DNA of 64,000 nucleotides from Clarireedia homoeocarpa (GCA_001465935.1 LNKV01000045.1:146361-210360), one strand, 5' to 3'; positions 22,344-35,574 are shown, counted from the stretch's first letter. Translations and numbers: made by a program. Notes: generated by a model not told the origin, from the letters alone.

Positions 22344-23276
22344 TCATTCTAGGTTTAGAGGATTTTGTTGGAAGTATTCGTCAAGCGTCGCCAACTTGCC
22401 ACGTGCCTGCTCAGCCGACCACTTTACCTTTTCCTCCGTGTTCTCGCCATAGTAGCCATAGTCCTGGAAGTACTCCAGCATCTCGGCAACATGATCCCTC
22501 ATTGTCTCGGGGAGGAATCCACGCCACACTTCCTTTGGCAGTTGGGTATACACCACAGACTTTCCAGATGCCTTGCTCATAATATTCACTATCTCCTGGA
22601 AACTATACAGAGCGGTAGCACAGTATAGTACTTTGCCCTCGTACTTAGTAAAATCGGCTAGGATAGCTGCGATCCACTTGCCGGTATCGCCAGCGGTATC
22701 GATCAGAGGCATCTGAGTATCTGGTGTAACAAAATTGGCGAGCATATAAGAACCATTACCGGTTGGGTGTGGTCGCATAGTCGCGCTAAAGTTCGACATG
22801 AATGAGCCTGGGGAAAAGAAAGCGCTTTTGATTGGAAGAGTTCGAATATACTGTTCCACCTCCTCCTTCCCATCAAAGTGACCCATGTTTTTGAGCTTGC
22901 CCCCTGATATCTTTCTAGCATTGGGCAAGGTAGAGTAGATATAGTATGGCACTTCAGCTGCAACAGCAGCATCTGCTAGAGCTCGACCGTGGTTTACTTC
23001 GTGCTCATACGTGTGACCATCATAGACTGTCACTGTATTGGCGAATATGACATAGGCTCCTTCGAAAGCTTTCTTGAGTGATACAGGATCATCGACATCA
23101 GCTTTGACAATCTCAACTCCTTTCTTAGAAAGCTCCTGCGCTCTAGCTTTGCTTGGGTCGCGTGTCGTTCCCCGAATAGAGTACTCTTTACTCAATTCAC
23201 TATCACCTAGAATTGTCTCGATAACAGAACCGCCTTGTTGCCCTGTGGCGTTAATAACAACAAGAATTTTCGGCAT
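22344..23276 (-). CDS. NmrA-like NAD(P)-binding protein
   Basis: A single exon of 310 residues. The N-terminus MPKILVVINATGQQGGSV has the atypical Rossmann motif (TGxxGG) of the NmrA-like branch of the extended short-chain dehydrogenases. Further family features are RGTTRDPSKARAQEL, the DVDDPVSLKKAFEGAYVIFANT segment (seen at about residues 60-81) and a C-terminal helical part. Members act either as redox-sensing regulators or as reductases such as isoflavone reductase-like enzymes. In polyketide clusters they are usually treated as tailoring reductases. It is divergent from P450 C with a palindrome in the shared promoter. No lesion is seen. Whether it is catalytic or regulatory cannot be decided here. 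Confidence 0.9.
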   Translation of the reverse strand: MPKILVVINATGQQGGSVIETILGDSELSKEYSIRGTTRDPSKARAQELSKKGVEIVKADVDDPVSLKKAFEGAYVIFANTVTVYDGHTYEHEVNHGRALADAAVAAEVPYYIYSTLPNARKISGGKLKNMGHFDGKEEVEQYIRTLPIKSAFFSPGSFMSNFSATMRPHPTGNGSYMLANFVTPDTQMPLIDTAGDTGKWIAAILADFTKYEGKVLYCATALYSFQEIVNIMSKASGKSVVYTQLPKEVWRGFLPETMRDHVAEMLEYFQDYGYYGENTEEKVKWSAEQARGKLATLDEYFQQNPLNLE

Positions 23277-23470
23277 GATTTCCTGTCTTTCGAAGTTCTC
23301 GTGTTATTTGCGAATAAAATTGAGCCGGATTGTTTGGACGATTGCAAATCCACGTCGACTTAATTTTTAACATTGAGCTGAAAACGACGAGTTGCTGTGC
23401 GGACAGAGTAAAACGGACTTAAATTCTAGACACTCTATAATGCGTCAGTGGCTAGTCTTCTCCAATTATC

Positions 23471-23479
23471 CGGGTTCCG
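23471..23479. promoter_or_regulatory. CGG-N3-CCG site (CGGGTTCCG)
   Basis: Reads CCGGGTTCCGAA, one outer base different from the full palindrome. It is 195 bases from the NmrA-like start and 379 bases from the P450 C start. Confidence 0.5.
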
Positions 23480-23857
23480 AACTCCGAATGATAGAATCAC
23501 GACGAATCCGGCTATTCGGCGTCCAAACTATGCTCATGATGTAGGAATTTGGTTACAATCTCGCCTGGCAAGGCCTCATATAAGATATCTCTAAGCATGT
23601 GATTGGGCCGATAGTGAATATCATATGTTACGTATGTTCGAGGACCTTCGGGACAAAATATGTATAAGTCCAGTCGGATGATTGGGACCGCTTAGTATGA
23701 AAATGGGAGTGCGTATATAAACTCCGCTGTTGCACATGTTCCTCGAACTGAAAGTTTAGATTTTCTAGAACGGAAACATTTACACTCAGATTTGCCGCAA
23801 CAGTGAATACGCACATTCCAGAGTCACTGTTCGGGCGCAAGTAACTAAACCACAATC

Positions 23858-25589
23858 ATGGGTGGACACCTGAGCGATATCTTGGGCGACCCTGCGTTCG
23901 ATATGAAAACCATGAGTGGACATATGGGGGATATCCTAAGTAGCCCATTGTCGATGGCTATCGCTCGAGTTACTCTTATCTTGACGATCTTCTCTATCCT
24001 CGCATTTAGCATTATCTCTTACCGTTACTATGCCTTCCGCCGGCGTCTGCCACCTGGGCCTAAGGGTCTGCCACTTATCGGCAACCTCATGGAATTACCT
24101 AAAAGCCATCCATGGCTGACCCAGACTGAGCTACACAAGAAGTATGGTCCTATTTTTAGCCAGCAGTATGGATTGAGCACTGTCATCTTTCTCGGCACAT
24201 ATGAGGCTGCACGCGATCTTCTCGAAAAGCGCAGCAACATCTACAGCTCTCGCCCACCTTTCACCATGGTTGGAGAATGTATCAGTCAGGGCAACCGGTC
24301 CCTCATCCTGCCATACGGCGAGCAATGGCGTGGCTACCGTCGATTGCAGGGTTCATTTCTGAGCCCGCGAATGTCCAACACCTATCGAGAGTTGCAGGAC
24401 TTGGAGAGCAAACAGCTTGTATCAGAGTTTCTCACCAAAGACGACTTTTTCAAACGCTATCACCGTTACTCATCCAGTTTAACGTTCGCACTAGCTTATG
24501 GAAAGCGTATGCCAACAGGCCAAGAGGAGGAAGTCAAAGGAGTGGAAAGAATTATGGACAATCTCAACCAAGCCTTCATCACAAACTGGATCGTTGATTC
24601 ACTGCCATTTTTAAACAAACTGCCAAACTTCATGAAGCCGTGGCAGAAGATTGCCGATATTCTTGGCGACGAAGAGCGAGAATTCTTCAACGAGATTAGG
24701 GAACCGGCAACTAAGCGAAAGGGTTACAACTGGTGCAAAGACATTCTTACAATGAAAGAGCACAAAGCTCTAACAGACACTCAGCTATCTTATGTCATTG
24801 GAAACACTTACGAAGCCGGCGCTGACACTACCACCATGACTCTTCAGGTATTCACCTTGGCCGCCATTCTCCACCCAGACAAAGTCAAAATTCTCCAAAA
24901 TGAGATTGACAATATTGTTGGACGCGATCGCCTCCCTACCTTCGAGGATACCGAAAAAATGCCTTACTTACTTGCATTCATCAAGGAAGTTCATCGTTGG
25001 AGACCTGTTTTACCTGGCGGAGTCCCGCACGCTGTTACCGCCGATGATGAATATATGGGCTATCACATCCCTAAGGGAGCCACTATTATTGGTGGGCACT
25101 GGGCTATCTCTATGGATGAGAAGACGTACCCCAATCCTGATAGCTTTGAGCCCGAGCGATTCATTAAGAACCCTGATCTCCCTTACTCTCAGTTCGGATT
25201 TGGTCGTCGCAAGTGCATAGGTACGTGTAGCCCAACCTGACATTGCAAATCTCTTACTAACTGCGATTATTGTAGGTCAATACGTAGGCAACAACTCAAT
25301 GATGATTAATGTCTCGCGAATGCTTTGGGCCTACGACATCAAGCGAGGGTGGGATATAATTGATGGCAAGAAAGTTGAAGCTCATGTCGGTCGCTTCGAC
25401 TTCGTCTCTGGATTCAACTCGCCACCACTCCCTTTCAAGGCGGCATTTATCCCGAGAGACTCAAAGGTACCGGGAATCTTGAGAAAAGAGTTCGCGGAGG
25501 CGGAGAAGAGCACGGAAGAGATTCTTATGAGGATTGAAAAGGCACAGCAAATTTTGAAGGAGGGCGAGCCTGTTGTTATTGCTGTTTAG
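23858..25589 (+). CDS. Cytochrome P450 monooxygenase C
   Basis: Two exons (23858-25220 and 25276-25589) give 558 residues. After an unusually long N-terminal leader (about 35 residues) a membrane segment reads VTLILTIFSILAFSIISY. The hinge is LPPGPKGLPLIGNL, the I-helix motif GADTTTMT, ExxR is KEVHRWRP, and the haem loop is FGFGRRKCIG, spliced directly after it. This pattern resembles the O-methylsterigmatocystin oxidoreductase type of fungal P450, which is common in aromatic polyketide pathways. The intron has a GTACGT donor and a CTAAC branch-like site. It is divergent from the NmrA-like gene. No lesion is seen; the substrate is unknown. Confidence 0.92.
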
Positions 25590-26385
25590 ATCAATTATTG
25601 CGACTAGAAATCTGTATTGTGTGCCAGTTATTTTGGGTCACAGTAACTCTATTCACTTCCTGTGTAAAATCGTTCAAGTATGTACTAGGATTACTGAATT
25701 CTTAGCAGTCATTGTTTCATGCGAAAGTCTTGATGTACCATTGATATTGTTTAATTCTTGGAGAGGCACTTCTTAACATCTCTGTAGATTCTCGAATGGT
25801 AAATCTCGATGAGTCTATGAAATCTGGTGAGGCCAAAGACTCATTCATGGCTGCTTCTTCCTTTGAACGCCGAATATCCGAATTTGGTAGATTTCCCTAG
25901 AACTTCTAAATAGCCCTTCATGGGCGTTGGGCGACGTAGCAAAACATGACTGATGTGGCAATGATTCAATCTTCCTACAAAATTCCATTACAGGAAGAGG
26001 AATCTCGGCAATTAGGCTCAGTACTGTTCGTTATCCCAATCATCGAAGGCCCTCTATGAGTAGCTCAGTAAGCCCCCAGATGAACGCTAAAAGTCCTTGT
26101 GTCAGGGGTTGATAGCCTAAATTTCAGTGATAATCAATTATATAGTGGGGTAACACGGATTTCCTGCCCCGCACTCGGGTCCCGAAAGCCGTTGGTTGTG
26201 GAAGAGTTCTATGCTATCCTTCGATGTTGCATCGGACGTCGGTGCATGTTCGTGAAATATATACAATGAAAGCACCCAAAGTAGAAGCCCATTCATCCTA
26301 AGTCTCTTTATCCAAGCCGCTCCTACTCGATATATCTCTCTATCTCCTCTCCAGCCCACCTTGCCTCAGTTTCACAGGATTCACC
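25590..26385. other. Intergenic region upstream of the cupin gene
   Basis: No gene found. It holds the palindrome at 26175-26185 and a TATA-like GAAATATATAC near 26254-26264, about 120 bases before the cupin start. Confidence 0.5.
26175..26185. promoter_or_regulatory. Palindromic site TCGGGTCCCGA
   Basis: Perfect TCGG-N3-CCGA, and the whole 11 bases are almost fully palindromic. It lies 201 bases upstream of the cupin start. Confidence 0.65.
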
Positions 26386-27054
26386 ATGAACGGCGTCGTC
26401 GACAAAGGCACAAACAACTATTCCCAAACCCTCAAAATAGGGCACGCATCGCCCAGCAAAATCCCCTGGAGAAGTCTCGGACAATGTAAGCCTAAAAAAA
26501 TCCTTGAACTGTCGCTTCTGACATATATACATAGACAAATACCGCATCCTAGAAGACGGCAGTCAGACGCAATACCGTCTTTGCGTAATTGAGAGTCTCA
26601 TCCCACCACACAGTGATGGCCCTGTTTTCCATTTCCACGAAATGCACGACGAAGGATTCTACGTAACTGTATGCCGACTCCCTCTCTTTCTTTTCTCTCT
26701 CTCACCCATTCATCCCACTCACCAATTATCCTCAAAAATTAGAAAGGAAAAGTCCGTTTCCACTCCCCCGGCCGCGGCCACTTAGATGCCGGACCTGGCG
26801 AGCTAGTCACCGTTCCCATCCGCCTACCCCATAAATTCAGTAACCCCTTCGATGAAGAAGCGGTATTTATCAACACGATAACACCAGGGTTTTTTGTAAG
26901 ATATTTTGAGGTTTTGGAGGAAATGATTGGCGAGGGGACGACTTTGACGAAGGAGGTTAATATGGCGGCGTTGAGGAGGTTTGCTACAGTCCCGTTGACG
27001 GATGATATGGTTAAGCAGTTTGAGGAGTTGGCTGAGCAGGGGAAGACGAAGTAG
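26386..27054 (+). CDS. Cupin-domain protein
   Basis: Three exons (26386-26485, 26535-26668, 26743-27054) give 181 residues. The first cupin motif is HFHEMHDEGFYVTKG and the second includes GELVTVPIRLPHKFSN. Together they supply the usual histidine and glutamate metal ligands of a single-domain cupin. Such proteins include dioxygenases, isomerases and cyclases; several act on fungal polyketides. It is immediately 3' of nothing shared and runs convergent toward the NR-PKS (338 bases apart). A perfect palindrome upstream places it in the same regulon. A ring-cleaving or cyclising role is possible but not shown. Confidence 0.85.
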
Positions 27055-27392
27055 CTTTTTAAGGCAAAATTTAGTTTGAACAAGATGAGGATGTATTCAG
27101 CAAGTTTATGGGGTGTATATTTTAGAAACAAGTCATTCAGGTGCCGATTTTTGGATCCATTAAAATGCTCTTTGGAGTTCAGTACTTGCTGGGGCATGAT
27201 GAGATAGAAACTCTTGAAATGATATAGTGTATATGTTTGGTTGCATGTCTTGTTGAAAGTTCGCAATCCTTTTACTGTAGCTAAATTTCACTATCTACTG
27301 TAATCTCGAGGCATAAACAAAACTATCTCTTGGGAGTTGAGACATCCGTGAATTGAATTCAATTCAACATATCAAAGCAAGAAACCCCATAA
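27055..27392. other. Convergent spacer between cupin and NR-PKS genes
   Basis: Both genes end here. I see no further feature apart from a direct repeat of GAATTCAATTCAA type near 27353-27366. Confidence 0.5.
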
Positions 27393-30300
27393 CTACCCCA
27401 TAGCAGCTCTAACGAAAAAAGCCAACTCGGCAATCTTCGGCCCTGCCTCCACCATCGAAAAATGATTAACATTATCCAAAACCTCGACCTTCAAATTCTC
27501 CTTCCCAACCAACTCCGCCCATCCAACAGCACTAAAATCTGTCCGGTTATTCAAAAGCCACAGCATTTCCCGCGGATCACCCGGTCTAATTTCTGGTCTA
27601 GGATCACTTGGAAATTTACAGATCCCATCACGAGCATATATAATATGCGTGTTCAATGGCGATGAACCCCTAAACGGCTTCACCTCATACTTATCCAACG
27701 TCCCAATGAAAGCGTCGAAATGAGGACGAAGCCAATCCGGCGGAGCCTTCCCATCTGTCCCAAAGATTCCAACACTCTCGAAGAAATCATACATTCGCTG
27801 TGGTGGGTTTTCCAAGCCAACGGGATTCGGAGAGTCGATGAGGATCAAACGTGCTATTTCTTCGGAGCTTTTGGCTAGCTGTTGTGCGGCTTCATATGCA
27901 AGGATTCCTCCGGCTGACCAGCCGCCGAAGTAGTATGGGCCATGAGGCTGCCGACGGCGAATCTCTTTGAGATAAACAGTCGTCATGTCTTCGAATGAAG
28001 AGCCGATCATGTCGTGAGGGGTTTTCATCCACGGACAGTTCAATCCGTAAACTGCGACATCGGGGGAAATTCGCGGGATAGATGCATATGATGTTGCGGA
28101 TCCAGAACCATCGGGGAACAAAAAGAGAACCTTGTTGCTTGTCCTCGCGTTGCCTTGAAGTAAGATTGAGGTTGCTCTAGCAGTATCAAGGTTTGTAGTC
28201 TTTCCTGTGCTGGGAGCATTGTTTGAGTTTTTAGTTGGGACATTGACCGGCAATTTATCTTCTGATTGTTTCGGTGCCAGTCCTAATGCCTCTTCGACTT
28301 CTTTCAGGGTATGGCATTCTTGAAACAGTGTCGAAGGAAGCTCCATTTCTAGCGTTTCCATAAGTTTGCTCATAATCGTCAAGCTTAACAGAGAGTCCAT
28401 GCCAAGCTCAGCAAGAACTGTCGAATTGGTGATTTCGCTTGCGGCTACACCTGTCTCCTCGGAGATGATAGACCGTATAGCTGCCATGATATTATCATCA
28501 TCAAAGCCCACTGAGGTTACACTTGAGGCGTAACTAGAAGTGGAATCGAATGCCTCTTCTGCATTCTCCAGTTCTTCATCTGAATTTGGATGCGCAAGCG
28601 AAGAGTACCCGCTGTCACAATTCAAAAATGTTGTAAGCTCTTTCACCGTGGGGTATTCTGCAAACATTGTTGATTGTGCTTCGATCCCAAGCTCCTCTTG
28701 AAGCCTTCCAGAAATGTTTAGTGCAAGGAGCGAATCAATCCCGAAATCGGCGAAATCGCTATCAGCCTCCAGAGCTGTCATGTCGATACCTGCTTCTTCT
28801 GCAATGATCGACATTACCTGCGCAACAATATTTTTTGATGTTTCCCGTGAAGGCTTTGGTGGCTTAGCGTTTTCCTTCGATGGCATTTTGCTGGCAGACT
28901 GTCTAACCGGTGCCGAGGCTTTCGTCTGCGTTGGCTTTTCAGCAGCAACGGGTTTCACTATGGAGTTACCGGTGGCCCGGGGCTTTGAAGGAAGTAACTG
29001 ATCTAAAACTTGGCGAGGAACACCCTGGAACTAATTTTGCTTTTAGCATGTGATGCGAAAGGTCCGGATACAAGAACTTACTCTAACACCTTCAAATACA
29101 GCCACAATGACACCTTCGTCGTCGAGAACATACGTATCTCCGACATATGTTGTTCCACTTTCAAGCTGCATCCTGTTGTATGTCTGGTATATCTTGTCCT
29201 TTGCGAATTTCGTTGAGCAACGCATTGCGTCCCAGCCATGGTTGATGAAGACTTCTTCTTTGGAATGAATGTTGTCATTTCCATTCATAATGAAGCCTGC
29301 AATGTGCCCTAGACTGTCGATCCAAATGGGATTGAAGTAGAAACCTTCGTCACCCACTTGAAAAGACACGCGTGCAGTTGCCTCCAGTTCATTGCTATCA
29401 AGGACTACTTCTTGAATACCTTTGTACTTTGAATCGTAGTCAACAAGAGAGGAGAAGAGCTTGTAAACCATGCCGGTTTTGAGCTTGTGCGATTCTCCAG
29501 AATCAACACCCTTAGCCAAAGCATTAATTCTACTCTTGATAAGGTAAGACTTGCGTTTCCATTCCTGTGGCCAATTGCGGCTGCTAGTGATTCGTACCAA
29601 ACATGTTCCATGGTCAGCAATTTTCTTGCCGAGGTTGTTAGCACTGAAGAAAGAGATAGAAATAGTCCGGGTCGACCAGCCCGCATTTGCAGAAATACGA
29701 AGCAGTTGTGCGCCGCCATTGGAGTTCGCAATGAACGGTCTAGTAGCTTTCATGGTCCCGACATCAATTCCGGTGCCATCTTCGTTCATTCCGTTTGCTC
29801 TAAGCATGTAATCTGCAATAGTCATGGCAATATCGGCATAAAGTGACTAGCTTAGTTAGCAGGTAGAAATGCATATCTTTCGATCGACTTACAGAAGGGC
29901 AGAGGGCAGCACCATTGACCTTGTGGCCTTGGATGACGAACGAAAGTCGGGGGTCATTAATGTTTGACTCAACGAGGAGGGTCGACACATCTCGATCGTT
30001 CTTTTCCTCAATGACCCGTTGAACAGATGGGGAAATCCAGACAGTCTCTCGATTATCTTCAGTTGTAGCGGAATCGATAGGTTTCGTCGCTGGGACATCA
30101 CCTTTTGTAAGGGCAAAGTCATTTCTATAATCAATCCAATACCTTTTGAGATCCCAACTATATCTTGGCAGCTCGAGGACTTGAAGAGAACTTCTGAAGT
30201 CTCTGTGGTATTCGTCCCACTGAATCTCTATGCCATTGCTGTAGAGCAGCTCGATAGAGCCCGCTAGAATCTTCCAAGTGTCCTTGTCTTTTCTGAAAGA

Positions 30301-33300
30301 TGGCATTGTCATAGTCTGCGAACCTAATGTGCCTTTTATCATGCCAGAGCAGAGTGGATGAGGCCCAATTTCTAACCATAAAGTGCGTTCGTCTACGATA
30401 GAGGAAGACATCGCGGCTTCTAGAGCACCTTTAAAGTTCACGACACCCCGACATGCTCGAGCAAGATATGAATCATCTAACTCGTCCTTGCCTGAGATGA
30501 TGCGTCCAAGTAGTGGAGATGCGAAAAGAACTGTGGGTGCATTGTAGTGGACACTGCTGGTCACCTTCTCAAAAGTCTCCAAGATAGGATCAACTTGAGC
30601 AGAATGGAAAGCGTAAGGAACGTTTAGTTGAGCGCATTCGAAATTTTCTGATTTGAGCTCGGACATCAATTGACTAATTTCATCAACAGGTCCACTAATG
30701 ACAGTCCCAGAGGGCTGATTCACGCAAGCTATCTCAGAAGAGAATCTGATCAATCGTGATTTGATAACATCTTGTGGCGCTTTGATGTGTAACATAGTAT
30801 GGGTTCCTTTCAGGCAAAACTTCGACAATAATTGTGCTCTAGTACCAACGAGATAGATGGCATCGCTTGTTGTCAGCACGCCAGCAGAATAAAGAGCAGC
30901 ATATTCCCCGAGGCTATGACCAATGACGAGAGCCGGCTGTACACCCCAGGACTTCCAAAGGCGGTACATCGCCATTTGTATGCATAAATGAGCCAAGTGG
31001 GTGAGGACCGGGTCTAGATCTTCGATGTTGATGTCTGATGAAGTTCCATCGATCAGTGACAGAAAACTTGGGAAGCCATGCTGTTGAGCAATACGATCAA
31101 ATTGAATCATATCTGCTTTGAAAGCTGATAAAGATTTGAACAGCTGGGTACCCATGCCTGAGTAGAAGGTGCCCTGGCCAGTGAAAACTAATACGACTTT
31201 AGGAAGCTTTGCCACATTAGCGATAGGTTTGATTTCTGGTCCATGTCTTCTTGTTCTAAGAGATTCTAGTAGCGATTGAGTCTCTGATGCCGAAAAAATT
31301 AGCCTATGGTTGTGTTGAGCTCTCCTCGCCGTAGTAGTATAAGATAATGATGGTAAGGATACTTGATGTGTCTCGAGATATGCGATAAGGTTGCTTATAT
31401 TTCCTTGCAAAGACTTCGCCGTCTTTCCTGTCACTGTTACGAGGTGTACTGTACGAGAATCCTGGTTGCTTGGATTAACCTCCCGCACTGAAGAATCCTC
31501 CAGTAGTAAAGCTGTATTCCCTCCTGCAGCGCTGAAATTGTTCAAAAACACTGCTCTTTTGCCCCTAGCAGAATCACATCGACGCCATGGTATGGGCTTC
31601 TTAGCAATATTGACATTGCGTTGTTCCAGATCGAGTGGGTAATTGTGATTTATCTTCGTTTTGATCCCACAATGAGGGGGAATCTCGTTCATCTTCATCA
31701 TCATCAAGATCTTGATGAGTGAAGTCACACCAGAAGCAGACTCAGCATGCCCGACATTCGCTTTAGCAGAGCCTATGTAAAGTGGGTGGTTTGGCTTTCG
31801 ATCATACCCGGGCACGAAAGCGGCTAAGACTGACTTCATCTCGGTGGCATCTCCCGCTTGGGTGCCAGTCCCATGCATTTCGATATAGCTAACATCGAAT
31901 GGATTGGCATCAGCATGCCTCATCACGCGTTGAAAGACGGAGAGTTGGTCCCCTTCATGGGGTCTGGTGATTGAGTCTGTCTGACCACAGTGGTTTGTGT
32001 ATGATCCTCGAATAACACCAAAAATAGGGTCACCATCGGCTTCAGCATCTTCGAGTCTTTTGAGAATGACGGCGCCAACAGCATCGGCTCTACAGTAACC
32101 ACTAGCTCCATCATCAAAAGCATTACAGTTTCCTGAGAAAACTTTAGTATTTGGTTGCAGCTAGAGTGTTGGCTCTATTACCTGTGGTTGATAAGAAGTG
32201 ACCTCGATCCAGACCAGCAAAGTTATCAGGATTCGTCAGTACATTTGTCCCACCAGCAACAGCAGAGTCACAATCCCCTCTCCACAAAGAACTGCATGCC
32301 ATCTGAATTGCGGCCACTAGAACATTAGAGAATTAGCATTCATGTTTTATTAAGTTCAGAAGGGATAAGGATCCCGGATTAGTCGCATTGCAAGGCAAAA
32401 GGTTGGCATATGATATACGAAAAGAGCTAAAGAAATATAGCTTAAGATTGATAGAGATGTACTTACAGCTTGAGGAGCATGCGGTGTCAATGCTCAAGCT
32501 GGGGCCAGAGAATCGATAGAAATAACTTGGAGGAAGGTTAGTAGATATACGGAATGTTGATATTTTAACGAACCTTATTCTCCCTGGTACGAATGCGCGG
32601 TTGCCACCAGGTATAAAATATGTATCAATATCTTGACCACTGTTTACTTCACGCCAATCATCACTAGTGACACCGAAAAAGACGCCAATGCGGTCTTGCT
32701 GGGTGGAAGGCGTTCTGTTAGTTACCATCCCTGCCATTTCCATAGCTTCGTAGGTTACAGTAATAGCTAATCGTTGCGCAGGATCTGTGTTCTGACATTC
32801 CCGTGGGGACATGTTGAAGAACCGCGCGTCGAATAAACCAGGTTCATTGATGAAACACCCATACTGGACTCTGCTTGTGTTCTTCTTTTTGCCTGCAGCA
32901 TCGAAATGCGTTTTCCAATTGAACCTGTCTGGGGGGATAGTACGATGGACATCTCTGCCATCTCTCAGCAATTGCCAGAACTCTTCGTTTGATGCTGCCT
33001 CTGGAAAACGGCCAGAAAATCCAGTGATGGCGATATTCGAATGCTCAAACTTGCCAGTAGGCCTGATGGGCTGAGATGCAAAGGTGGCTGTGTTGAGCAC
33101 GTCGCGAATAGTAACGGCAGTCTTGGTGGAACGATTTAAAACCGTAGATATCAGTTGAGCAGCATTTGACAGCACTGGAAAGATGTCAACTTTCTCGAGG
33201 GCCATACCTACCAAATTTTGGCCCTCGAAGTGTTCAAGGATTTCGTCCCATCGGATTTGCTCATACACCGAACCTGCTATTGCTTTGCGAAAAAGTTCTG

Positions 33301-34265
33301 TCAGGCTGGATGCGATGATTATTTCGCCTGAAGCAGCAGACAACAAAGGAAGTCTTGGCTTGTAGTTCTGGAGTCTTTCATCATGAAGTTCCCCGAGAAT
33401 TTCGTCAATGTCGCCTGACGAGAATAGATGAGGAGCATGATAAGGTGAATTTATGGGTAAGGAATATGTCTTGAATGAGGATTCGCTCTGCAATTTCTTG
33501 AGAATACTCGGCCTTCCGCTAATTGTTACGTTTGCTGGCGCCACCGCAGTGAGATATGGCCGATAGCTTGAAGATAAATTCTAGGGTAATGGTTAGTTTT
33601 AGCATCACAGCTGTGTTTTGGGAAGACGCACGTTCACAGCGCTGAAACTTTCGATTAACTTAGTGGCTTCTGCTTCCTTGGCGCTGAATATTGTCGACCA
33701 AGATTGAGACTCTATTATATTGGAGCTTTCTATGGCATTTCGAATCTCTAACGACCGTAGACCAGTCCTAAACGAAACAAGGACAGCCTCGATAGCCGCA
33801 GGTATCAATTCTTGTAGTGTCTGCGAAGTGCTGATGGCTGAGGCGGCAAATGAGCCCGTACAGAGTCCCAAGATATAACTATCGGTGGCAGTTGGATACG
33901 GTCGAGAACCATCGCCATGATATCTGAATTCCAAGGTTAGCAACGCTCCAGGGTAGCCTTTACTAGTTCTTCTGATAATACCTAATGAATAGCCCGAGCT
34001 GGGTTGCGCATAGTAAAGCGAATTTTAGCGCCGGGGTACCTTCAGTCTGGCCTAGCTTTGAGAGTAAATCAATGAGAGTCGTGAAATTCGGGAACCAATC
34101 TTGTTGGGTTCTAGGAAGCTTTGCAAATTCATGCCTGAAGGCGAAGGAAACTTTAACAAAGAATGATTGCAATATTTCGTTGTCCCTAATGTGAAGAAGT
34201 CGACGGAGATGTTCCTCGAAAGGTAGAGTTAAATCTCCAAACACATAGAGATTAAGGGATTCCAT
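27393..34265 (-). CDS. Non-reducing polyketide synthase (SAT-KS-AT-PT-ACP-ACP-TE)
   Basis: This is the core enzyme and builds an aromatic polyketide from acyl and malonyl units. I chose the start at 34265 (MESLNLYVFGD), the usual opening of a starter-unit acyltransferase (SAT). The SAT active site is GLCTG (exon 33943-33605) and its histidine lies in PYHAPHL. The ketosynthase has SIDTACSSS, interrupted right after by an intron, then HGTGTQAGD and NVGHAESASG. The malonyl-AT motif is GHSLGEYAAL. The product template domain has GHKVNG and NPIWIDSLG. Two carrier domains follow (FGIDSLLAL and LGMDSLLSL). The C-terminal thioesterase has GGWSAGG, LIDSPN and NVNHFSM. Seven introns fit splice rules (near 33950, 33590, 32550, 32370-32470, 32160, 29850 and 29050). 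No lesion is seen. Chain length and cyclisation pattern cannot be deduced by eye. A CGG-N3-CCG core lies 277 bases upstream. Confidence 0.95.
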
Positions 34266-34541
34266 TGTTGAGGTCACTGGTGGAAGTGACGATGGTGAAT
34301 CGATATGCTGATTCGGTGTTGAAAATGGGTGGCAAAGGGCCGCTTGATCCAAGTCAAAGAACCATAGGAGAAAAATACATCAATGCTCAGCAGAATCAGA
34401 GTTTCGAGGTTTGCTATGAAACTTGTAGCTTGCAAGCAATGGCCAAGATAAGCTGAAACTACTCTGACAATTAATGGCTATGCCCACATTTCCAGATTGC
34501 GAAATTTTGGTTTGCTGCGACGGTACCTACTCACGATGTCT

Positions 34542-34552
34542 TCGGCAGCCGG
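34542..34552. promoter_or_regulatory. Palindromic site TCGGCAGCCGG
   Basis: CGG-N3-CCG core with one outer mismatch, 277 bases upstream of the NR-PKS start. Confidence 0.55.
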
Positions 34553-35574
34553 GGTCCGCCAAATCATAAATGCCGACTTACCATGGAAGTTCGCGATAAA
34601 GAAGCGATGCTTTCGCTGACATCAAATCCCATATTAGTGTGCCGTTGCGCTAACTGTATAAGAGGGTCACGAATACTTTGTTAATTGCAGAACCTTTTGC
34701 GAGTGACAATGGGCTTTCTTCATCGACGGAATTTTCTTGGGAATTGAGCCCGTTTCTCTCCTGAACCACTCTAACGACATTCATCGCAATGGTAGATGAG
34801 TCGATGCAACCAACTCTGGCGCAGAGCTATTGGGAAACTCTGCAGTTAGAGAAGATTTTGCTCCATTCTCCCAGCTACCCCCCTTTGGGACCCTTGTCAT
34901 CCAAGGCTGTGTGGCAGTTATAAGTATAGTGAATGTTTGTAACATATGGGCAGGAGCCCATCCCCGAAAGCCACCCGGTATTAAAAACCATGATGTGGGG
35001 ATCGATGTTGTGCTAAGAATTAAAATTTGTGATACAATACGACTGATGTGAACACCACGCGCCATCTCAATTTTTGGTTATAGAAAATGTAGGTAAGATT
35101 TAAACGTAATAGCTTGGATAGAAGCGCCCCTCGTAGACCTGAAGAGATTCAATAGCATACAGGCTTAAGAGATAAACATATACGCTGCTCAAACCGTGAC
35201 GCTTGTCTGTGTAGCTGCAATATATACGCATGTTCGCACCGAAAGAACAGCCACCCATAATGGAAGACCTAGCTAGAGGCATCAAGGAAGTATAATTCAT
35301 AGAAATAAACTGCTTATACCCTTTCCATTCACATCATCAATCGTATAATTCTACGCCATGATTAACATTCCACTACTTGGAACTTGCGAATTGTACTTCT
35401 CCAGCGGCAGTTCATAGTCTCGGTTGATGCTGGCGCGAATCTTTAGCAAGACCGGAATTGGCGTAGCATCTTTCTCAACCGGTGGAATGACGGGTTGACT
35501 GCGATGAGTAAGTGCACTAATCAAAGGCCATCCGTGCCGCGCTCGGAAAGTGGCCCGTTTGTGCGAACGGGGGC

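Noticed and set aside
27393..34265. Assigning the NR-PKS to a melanin, cercosporin or naphthopyrone pathway
   Set aside because: The SAT-KS-AT-PT-ACP-ACP-TE order is shared by several groups and the tailoring set matches none that I can recall in full.
34781..35065. Hydrophobic 94-residue minus-strand frame between PKS and methyltransferase-like genes
   Set aside because: No recognised family, no continuing exon found, and it overlaps the promoter region; kept only as a note.
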